A stretch of 64,000 bases of DNA, taken from positions 22,491,872-22,555,871 of the forward strand of contig NC_058499.1 of the NCBI RefSeq assembly GCF_020382885.2, written 5' to 3'. Positions 56,673-64,000 of the stretch are shown in pieces. Made by a program: the position numbers and the translations under genes. Below the pieces are notes generated by a model. That model was not told where the DNA came from. It was given only the letters and a program-made list of their open reading frames with translations, and ran no database searches. Position 1 is the first letter of the stretch; each line of letters opens with the position of its first letter. The stretch comes from Scatophagus argus. Its lineage: Eukaryota > Chordata > Actinopteri > Scatophagidae.

Positions 56673-59600
56673 TGTGTGTTCACATATGTACAAAGGATGG
56701 TTTGGTTCAGAACCTTTATTAAGACCCCTGATTTCTGTCTGGCCTCAGATACATTTTTGAATACATTTTTGCACAGAAGTTGGGCTGTGGATTTTGTTCC
56801 CCATTACTTACATTAAACGGGAGAACAGGAGGAGGAATTGCATCAGTGTTCACACAGGCACCTGACCATTGTTTCAAGACAGACTTAGAAAACTGTGAAG
56901 CCATCCCTAAGATGTCATTCAGATTGCACTTTTTATATGAACTTAGAACTCTTGTGTCAGCATTAACACTGATATGTACTGTCCATATGACTGTGGTATC
57001 TGTCCACCAGCAGAAACTGTAAGAAGCCATCTGTAATAATAATAATGGTAATAACAGTAGCTGCCATGTTGTTTGCTGACACAGAGTGCACCCACACTAG
57101 TTCTGATTTGTGTAACGGTAATGAAACATTTTAAACTTTTTGACCATTCTTAGGATACATTGGTTATAAACCAAGCATCAAGAGTTCAAGATCAAAATAG
57201 TTTTGTGTCACACACACAATCATACACAGTACGAGTGGGGCAGTCGTGGATCAGCGGTTAGGGTGTCGGACCCGTAACCGGTGGATCGCTGGTTCGATTC
57301 CCCGTCCCGGTGTCCATGGCTGAGGTACCCTTGAGCAAGGTACCTAACCCCCACTGCTCCCCGGGCGCTGCACGCGGTCGCCCACTGCCCCGGGTTTGCT
57401 GTGTGTGTGTGCACGTCACTTGGGTGGGTTAAATGCAGAGAACAAATTTCGTTGGAGTGAGTTCCCTCCAATGACAAAATATGTCACTTTAACTTAACTT
57501 TAACTTAACTTTAACTTTACAATGTGCAGTGAAATTCTCTTTGTCCCTGCTACCAAAAATAGGTAAGATGAATAAATTAAATTATTAAATATAATAAAAT
57601 AGAAAAACAAAAATAAGAATGTACAGTATTTACATCTAGTGTAGGTGGGAGTGGGTTTGTCCAGATTAATGCTCACTGTTGAGCAGACAGATGAGCTGGG
57701 GGAAGAAGCTTTTCCTCATCCTCTCAGTGTTGGTTCTCAGGCAGCAGAATCAACGGCCTGATGGCTGCAGGGAGAGGAGTGAGTGTCCGGGTTGATGGGG
57801 CAGCCTGAGGATCTTCTCAACTCTCGACCTGCATCATTTGGTTGGTCTACCAAATGATGTAGAGTTGTTCTGGTAGTCCGCTCAACTGAGCGGCCTACCC
57901 TCCTAAGGGCCAAAATGTCCTGCTTTGTGCAACCGCCCATCCATGTGGTGATGCTCCCACTCAAGATGCTCTCAATGGTGCAGGTGTAAAAGTTCCTGAG
58001 CACCATTGAGAGCATCTGAATTTGGTTTCTTCATATTATTTCTGAGATGTTTTGACCCAGAAGTGTGTCACCTGAACAACAGTGCCCAGAGTAAAATCCT
58101 TTTGTCTTCTTTGTTCTCCAGATCTTCCTGAACAAATGTCCCAACCTCAGGAAGAAGCTGCTGGTCCCGTGTATCTTGGACCCACCCAGCGCCAACTGCT
58201 ATGTCTGTGTCAGCAAACCTGAAGTCACAGTCAAAGTCAACGTCCACAAAACTACTGTCCTCTCTGTGCAGGACAAGGTGATGTGATGAGCTTTGTTTCT
58301 GCACGTACAGCAACCCGCGACAGTGGTTCATTCACTATATGACTTTAACACCTGTTGGAGTTGCTTAAAATATTAAAACTGTCCTGATAGGATACTGCAG
58401 CTTCAGTTCACACAGCATCTTTTTTAGCTCCCACACTGCACATTTGTTCAGTCAGGAAACAGTTTTTGTATGTTATTTTTTTTTAACAGATCCTGAAGGA
58501 GAGATTTGGCATGGTGGCTCCAGATGTTCAGATAGAGGATGGAAAAGGGACCATCCTCATCTCCTCAGAAGAAGGAGAAACGGAAGGTAAAGAAGGGGGA
58601 AAAGACAGTAATGTATCACAGTGTAAAAAGTTGAGGGGCTGTGCAAGACTGGTAAAGAGAATGTTAGGGATGGGAGTAATCCAAAAAGTAGTGACTGATC
58701 TGTGGTGGAGTGAGAATGAAAAGTGAAGTGTGGTGATTCTTTATCTGGACAGAAGAGGTCGCTGTGGAAGCATCTGTCTGTTAGTCATCAGATGAAACAC
58801 TCACTGGCCAGACAGGAGGAGATTAAAAGAGCACTTTAGTGTCTCTGTTGACACAGTTGGTGAGAGTGAGCTGTGCCTCCTGGTTTGTCAATGTTTGTGA
58901 TTACAGAATTGGAGACGAGCAGTTTTGGTTTGGAACATTTTGTCACAGCATTTAGAGGACAGGTGAGATAAATACACAACAGGGAGAGTTGTTTATGGAC
59001 CTCAGGTGATATTTTGAGTGAAGCAATGGGAAAATAGTATATAATTAGAATTAGGGCTAGAGTTAACTTTGTTAAATCAAAAAGTAAAGAAATATATATA
59101 AAGAAATAAAAAAAATGTATGAATATTTTGTAAATCAAACTTTCATCACAATATGATATTATATGATGACTGGTGTTTTACAGTGTACAGATTATTTTGA
59201 GGGCCATTGGACTATTTCTTATCAAATAGCATCAACAGTTGCATCTTTTTTTCTTGCTCACCACTGGTTTAAGTCACTATAGCAATATCAGCTGCTCCAT
59301 TTCAAAAGGGACAAATTAGTGAGATGCCTGGCCGGGTTCGTCTGGTTTCTGAATAGTTTATCCCGTAACAGCCTCGTTTGGCGTGCGCTTTGTCGGTTGA
59401 CCCTTTTCTGAAATCTAAAACTTTTCTGTCCTGCTGATTTATTCCCAAGAGGGAGGTAAATGTCCTCATCTCTTTTTTTTGCCTGCTTGCCATTACCTGC
59501 CTGGTGCTCGCAAGACATTCCATGAGAATTTCAAAATAAAAGCGTATCTTAAAGATGATGGTATGGATTCTCATTTTCACTTTGCCTACCCGATCACTGA

Positions 59601-60584
59601 ATCGATGTATCGATCCAGATTGATTGTTACACTCCTGATTTATTGTGATTTACATTTGGGGAGTATATAGTAAGGAAATGATCATCCATAATTGCTCTGT
59701 CCTCACGTGTAGTTCTGTAAACACAATATGTAACTCCAATCCTATCTGTCCCTCCACAGCCAACAACAGCAAATTTCTTTCTGATTTTGGGATCCGTAAC
59801 GGCAGCCGTCTCCAAGCTGATGACTTCCTCCAAGACTACACACTCCTCGTTAATGTCCTGCACACGTATGTAGCTCTGTGCACATAAATGTATGAATGAA
59901 ATACACAGTTGAATGTGTCTTGTTTAATTTCTTGTAGGTTGTGACTCAGGTGAACAAGTGTATGTGTGTGTGTGTGTGTGTATTCATTGGCAGCGAGGAG
60001 CTTGAACGGGATGTGGAGTTTGAGGTAGTAGGTGAGGCCCCAGACAAACCTCCGCCCCCTCAGTCAAACCAGGAAGAGGTTAACAGCATAACCAACGGCA
60101 ACAAGGACTCCGCCCAGCCGTCCACCTCTTCTAAAGGTCAGTAGGACAGAACTTTTTTTTGCTCACATCATTTTTTACATCTTTGTCAACCCACCTTGAA
60201 GTCAGTCTTTGATGTGAACTGACCTTTAGCATATTATAAAACATTGTAAATTCTTTAATTGCATTCAGTTTGGTTGTTTTGGGATGGGGGGGGGGGGTAT
60301 TCGTGGAAGCAAATTAGTGCTAGTACTTACTTTTCTTTTGTCTTCTTTTGTTTCTGTGAACCCCACCAGCTCCAGCAGAAGACGATGACATCATGATTGT
60401 TGACTCTGACGAGGACGAAGGGGCGTCGTCGAGCTCTGCAGCAGCAGGCGCCGGCGGCATCAAGAGGAAGCACTCGGATGCAGAAACTGGCGAGGCCTCC
60501 ACCAAGCGCCCACGGACGGACCAATCAAGTGCCACAGCTGGCCCCACCGACAATGACGATGATGACATCATCGCTCTGGACTAA
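51165..60584 (+). CDS. uba2: SUMO-activating enzyme subunit 2 (SAE2)
   Basis: Catalytic half of the SUMO E1 with SAE1; adenylates SUMO, binds it as a thioester and passes it to UBC9. Seventeen exons: 51165-51305, 52184-52267, 52386-52456, 52638-52702, 52791-52891, 53038-53159, 53336-53403, 53572-53693, 54135-54234, 55759-55910, 56131-56224, 56400-56512, 58122-58277, 58490-58586, 59760-59865, 59994-60136 and 60370-60584. They total 1950 nt, 649 residues (human 640, also 17 exons). Visible are the nucleotide loop GAGGIG (25-30), zinc cysteines C159/C162 and C437/C440 (NCYVC), and the catalytic Cys174 in [12 protein letters not shown]. The ubiquitin-fold domain carries [15 protein letters not shown]. 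The C-tail has a SUMO-interacting motif ([10 protein letters not shown]), a basic nuclear signal (IKRKH...KRPR) and ends in DDDDIIALD. The first donor is GTCCGT, weaker than the rest. Confidence 0.97.
56634..56668. repeat. (AT)n microsatellite after an A-run in uba2 intron 12
   Basis: A14 at about 56621-56634 followed by about 17 AT units. An A-run next to (AT)n often marks the end of a retroposed copy, but no SINE body is recognisable beside it. Confidence 0.85.
57237..57515 (+). mobile_element. tRNA-derived SINE, near full length, in uba2 intron 12
   Basis: The head has a good pol III A box, TGGATCAGCGG at 57247-57257, and a perfect B box, GGTTCGATTCC at 57291-57301. The body carries CCCTTGAGCAAGGTACCTAACCCCCACTGCTCCCCGGGCGC and GGGTTAAATGCAGAGAACAAATTTCG. 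The tail is (CTTTAA)-like: CACTTTAACTTAACTTTAACTTAACTTTAAC. Good box preservation suggests a fairly young copy. It is in the sense direction of uba2. Confidence 0.85.
57520..58018 (-). repeat. interspersed repeat fragment, probably LINE-related, next to the SINE
   Basis: AGTGAAATTCTCTTTGTCCCTGCTACC...GCTGGGGGAAGAAGCTTTTCCTCATCCTCTCAGTGTTGGTTCTCAGGCAGC...CTGATGGCTGCAGGGAGAGGAGTGAGTGTCCGGG...GTTCCTGAGCACCATTGAGAGCATC is a long block that I recall as common in fish, probably a non-LTR element in reverse orientation. It begins just after the SINE tail. The family cannot be settled by eye. Confidence 0.5.
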
Positions 60585-60663
60585 CCCGTCCTCCCTGGTC
60601 TCCTGAAGGACTGAGAACTCTTTAAACGTTTGTCATTTTGACTCAAGACTGACAGTAGGCTTA

Positions 60664-60669
60664 AATAAA
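60664..60669 (+). terminator. proximal poly(A) signal of uba2
   Basis: AATAAA lies 80 bases after the stop codon. A distal signal (CAATAAACTC) at about 61746-61751 would give a 1.2-kb 3' UTR. Alternative use is plausible. Confidence 0.6.
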
Positions 60670-62825
60670 ACACCTCTTTTATGGAGAACAGTTTACTGCC
60701 CTGGTTCATCTGTCGTCACTTCCTCCTCCCGAACTGTGTGTTTGTGCTTTCATACTCCCTCTGCTCTCTGACATGATGCTGTAAATAGATTCTGCATTTT
60801 AAGAAGTTTTGAGAAATACATAAATACAGCTGCTTTTGTTATTTTTATTCATTTCCGACCCCTATAAAATGCTTCTCTTGATGGTTTAAAAAAAAAAAGT
60901 GCTTTTGTATTTTTTATAAACGTACTGTATTTCTCATGCTACACAAGTCAGGGTGTTTTTGTGCTTTGTGGTCAGGTTACAAAAGATTTAAAAAAAAAAA
61001 ACAAAACAAAACACCAAAACATTTTTTTTTGGGGGGGGGGGTCATAATGTTGCTCAGTCGTGTTGTGAAGGGATGGTAACCGACGACGCCAGGAGTGTGC
61101 AGCTTGTACTCCAGCCGGGGTGCTTGTCTGTAGTTGCTGGTGATGTCTGCGATTGGGTGGGTAAAGCACAGAGGCACTGATAGAGAGTTTGGCCATGTTG
61201 TGCCATGGGGTGTTAGTTTGCTACCTCTTTTCTTGAACTAACATGTTTTGGCTGCAAATGCGTAAACGTGCCCTCCGTAACACCGCCACTGCGTCCAGCT
61301 CCTACAGAATCAAAACAAAGTTACTGAGAAGCAGCCATGGGCAGGCACAGTGGCACTAACATGGCTCCCTGTGGAACTGCTCTGTACCCAAAGTGCTCCG
61401 GTTCAGCATAAGTGGCTTACGTTCAGGCTGGTAGTTGTTTAAACATGTTGTGGTTGCTTTTTACTAGTATGACTTGGTTCTGTTTGAGCAAAGATGTGGC
61501 AGTTTGTTTATACGGTTAAAGACGACCAGACATGGAGTCATTCGTTTTCATACTGCAGAGGTCAAGGTGAAGGCAGTGGAGTCCTGCACTAAAATAACAT
61601 AAACACCATCGGCACAAAGTGTAGCAGTTGAGCTCCTGCTGCCTTCTCAAGTCTAATCTCTTTCAATGTCCATAATTTCATATTTCATTGTGATCTGATT
61701 TGTTGAATGCATATAAGAGCCCTTTGGACCAATTTTGGTGAAGACAATAAACTCAAGTAATGTAGAGCTTCTTGTGTTATCTTGTTTATTTGTCTGTCCT
61801 TCCTCTTGGTACAAAGTCCATGTATTAGTGTCTATTATAAAGACCGGAAGAAATAACCCAAACAGATGTTTTGGTTTTTTGTTTTTTTTTTTGTATGTGG
61901 CTTTTTGAATTATAAAATATACATGAAAATAAGTGAAGGCTCAGAAAACAAAACAACTACAGCTACTAAAACCCCTCTGTCAGAGTCTATTTTTTGCCAA
62001 AGCGTGCCATCATCAGCATGTGATTGTGTTCTTTTAGTTTCCTGGTAAATATTTTCTGTTGGGTTCAGGGATTAAAGTCTGACAGTCATGTGATTAGCTC
62101 TGTACAGAATGTGACATTCTTGAGAAGAGTAACTGATGCAACGCTAACAACCCACCAAACACGTACACAGAGACGGCGCTTTGCTGTAAACAGGCTTAAG
62201 GAAATGGAATCTGATTGGCAGATACTTAAGTGTTCCCCAGTGGATGATGCAGTCAGGACACAGGATGAATTTGGAAACAAAAATGAATGACACCAAGACA
62301 TCTGGGGCTGTGGAAAAAGACCAAAAATTTTGAGTTGGCATACAGTAGTAAGAAGGCAAAGCTAGTTTAGTTGTGTAGCGCTTAAACAGGGAATTCAATG
62401 TTCTTTATATGCAACATTTCATTAGAAACAATAAAGGAACAAAGGCATAAAATAAGACATACATTAAAGGCCTATCTTATATACTATTATATTATAATAA
62501 TATAGTAATTATATACTAAGGGGCTATTCTGCTTACGGACTAACTAACTAACTTAAGAATGCAGGACTTGTAATGTATATTTGTCAGATCTCTTATTTCA
62601 ATAAAAGCAGAGATGCCTTAAAATTTGTATCCATACCATAGGGTTAATGATTTACAGGAAAACAAAAAAAAAGTGCAACTCTTAAAAGAGTATAGCATGT
62701 CAAATAATATTGATGAAAAAAACTATAGATCAAACAAATCTTTCATTGTACAGCAGGAGTGGATATCAGTGTAGATTAAATCAGCTACCCTGGTCATAGT
62801 TCGTGTGTGTGTGTGTGCATACATA
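60670..62825. other. distal uba2 3' UTR and spacer
   Basis: The stretch includes A/G-runs at about 60989-61040 and a moderately GC-rich segment at 61040-61450 with no open frame of coding character. From 61.8 kb on it is AT-rich. No exon is recognised on either strand. Confidence 0.5.
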
Positions 62826-62827
62826 TA

Positions 62828-63029
62828 GAGTCAGCCAAAATAATGTATACACAGATCAGGGAAAGAAAAACATGCATAAATATTTAATATGTATAAGTAC
62901 TTCTATACATGCAGATACCATATAGTTTGATCATATTACCATAACACTGTGTACTGTTGTACGATGTTTCCCCAGCAGATGGCATTACCCTTTTTTCCTG
63001 ATGCGTGTATACATTATTTTGGCTGACTG
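62828..63029. mobile_element. mariner-like MITE with intact terminal inverted repeats
   Basis: The left end reads GAGTCAGCCAAAATAATGTATACAC. The right end, on the other strand, reads CAGTCAGCCAAAATAATGTATACAC, so 24 of 25 bases match. The similarity continues inward as (G/C)ATCAGG and A-rich sequence for about 20 more bases. Both ends are flanked by TA (62826-62827 and 63030-63031), the Tc1/mariner target. The element is 202 bp with no coding capacity, a non-autonomous deletion derivative. Confidence 0.9.
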
Positions 63030-63079
63030 TATATATCATTTAAAATATCCCACCTGTCTGTCATCGATGCATTAAGTCT

Positions 63080-63553
63080 GTCCTTCATCATCATCGCCTC
63101 GCCCCTCAGTGGCGGCCCCTGATTGGTCAGTTTTTACCCCCCTTCTCCACTCGTTCTGCCGAGCTAACAGTTAACTGACAACACCTCTATCTAATCTGTT
63201 ATCTGGGGTCCGTACTGTCAAGGACGTTATTTAACTGGGTTATTTTGATGCTGTATCTACAGGAGAAACGGATGTTGACTTTTGCGGTCACGGTTTGAAC
63301 GTGGGTATAGCAAAAGACTGGTCCTTCCCCCGCCCTCAGGCATACGGTACGAGGGCAGCGCCAGAGAAAAGCAGGCAGCCGCGATAGTTTTGTTTTGAGC
63401 ATACGCTGTACCGAGAGCTTAACTTTTGTGGAGTTAAAAAGACAAAGCTGACTTTTAGCTAAGGGTCAAACAGCGCGACGAGAGACTTTTAAGGGCAGCT
63501 AAGCGCCTCGTGTAACCGCTCGTGGTGAAGCTGGTAACGTTAGCGTGATCAAT
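63080..63553 (+). promoter_or_regulatory. promoter/5' UTR region of the last gene
   Basis: CpG frequency rises from about 63.2 kb up to the ATG at 63554, with no TATA box. A GATTGG (CCAAT reversed) is at 63121-63126. Confidence 0.45.
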
Positions 63554-63695
63554 ATGGTGACTTTGTCATCCGTAATAAGACCTCTAGCTTCACAGCTTCA
63601 CCGACGGCTCGTCAGACACGCCAAGAGTCACCGGATAACGCCTGTCAGGAGATGCAACCTCACGGCGTGCTCAAGCAAATATGTGCTGTCGCAGA
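63554..63695 (+). CDS. first coding exon of an unidentified gene, probable mitochondrial protein
   Basis: The ATG at 63554 opens a 47-codon exon that ends at a strong donor, GCAGA|GTAAGT, in phase 1. The peptide starts MVTLSSVIRPLASQLHRRL and contains about ten Arg/Lys and several His but no Asp or Glu, a classic mitochondrial presequence. An upstream in-frame GTG at 63545 is unlikely to be used. The rest of the gene lies beyond the window, so the product cannot be named. The intron begins with a (GT)n tract at 63824-63850. Confidence 0.65.
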
Positions 63696-64000
63696 GTAAG
63701 TACTTCGTGTTAAACAGCTGCACGCCATGATTATTGTTTTTCCAGCGTGTCGACACAGCTGCTCATTATCATACAGCTTCAAAGGGGAACATTTTAATCT
63801 CGGGCATTACCGCCAGCTGTGACGGTGTGTGTGTGTGTGTGTGTGTGTGTCAGCATTGCAGTGGTTTGGTTTGAGTTCTTATTGTGGGTCACACAGCATC
63901 AGTTAATGGTCACTTTTGTTGTCATCTGAAAAACGTGCATGGGGAACGGTGGAAAGCTCGGACGGGACTTTGCTCATCACTGGACCTGGATCAAACACGG

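Noticed and set aside
57241-57310. tRNA gene suggested by A and B boxes
   Set aside because: The sequence continues into a SINE body and does not fold as a full cloverleaf with a normal acceptor stem; it is the tRNA-derived head of a SINE.
60972-61196. 74-codon minus-strand frame downstream of uba2
   Set aside because: It sits in the uba2 3' UTR, begins and ends in homopolymer-rich sequence and has no recognisable motif.

Overview
This is a 64 kb piece of a ray-finned fish genome, most likely a percomorph teleost. The evidence is intron-rich vertebrate genes, tRNA-derived SINEs with fish-type tails, a decayed Tc1-like transposon, many (CA)n/(TG)n tracts, and protein sequences that are vertebrate but differ from mammals at many positions. 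I saw no operons, CRISPR arrays, LTR or virus-like elements.

Layout, left to right: (1) 785-2700, the last two exons and 3' UTR of an unidentified plus-strand gene. (2) 2.7-8.4 kb, a mostly non-coding stretch with two exon-like islands on the minus strand at 6.5 and 7.2 kb. (3) 8434-16819 minus, csnk2a2 (casein kinase II alpha'), 11 coding exons, with a CpG-rich promoter at 16.8-17.9 kb. (4) 23074-24894 minus, znf319, a 606-residue poly-zinc-finger protein in one coding exon, with a 5' non-coding exon at 26.1-26.4 kb. (5) 27078-30108 plus, usb1 (U6 snRNA exonuclease), 7 exons, head-to-head with znf319. (6) 32483-40494 minus, pla2g15 (lysosomal phospholipase A2), 7 exons. (7) 41961-48531 minus, lcat (lecithin-cholesterol acyltransferase), 7 exons, in tandem with its paralogue pla2g15. 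(8) 51165-60584 plus, uba2 (SUMO E1 subunit), 17 exons. (9) 63554 to the window end, the first exon of an unidentified plus-strand gene with a mitochondrial-type N-terminus.

Exon coordinates were worked out by hand from splice signals, reading phase and remembered human protein sequences. The assembled coding lengths come to 350 (CK2 alpha'), 278 (USB1), 421 (PLA2G15), 440 (LCAT) and 649 (UBA2) residues, close to or equal to the human proteins, with every phase matching, so these models should be reliable.

The genes are not one pathway. pla2g15 and lcat are sister enzymes of phospholipid acyl transfer, one lysosomal and one secreted. csnk2a2 and uba2 are housekeeping signalling and SUMO genes. 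usb1 and znf319 share a bidirectional promoter. In human the same genes lie on 16q21 (CSNK2A2, ZNF319, USB1), 16q22.1 (PLA2G15, LCAT) and 19q13 (UBA2), so the window joins three human segments.

The most interesting items are the pla2g15-lcat tandem with near-identical exon lengths but different 3' intron positions, a spliced 115-codon upstream ORF overlapping the znf319 start, a 202-bp mariner-like MITE with intact terminal repeats, an X-box promoter with an orphan coding-like first exon at 49.8 kb, and a possible small unannotated minus-strand gene at 5.9-7.3 kb.
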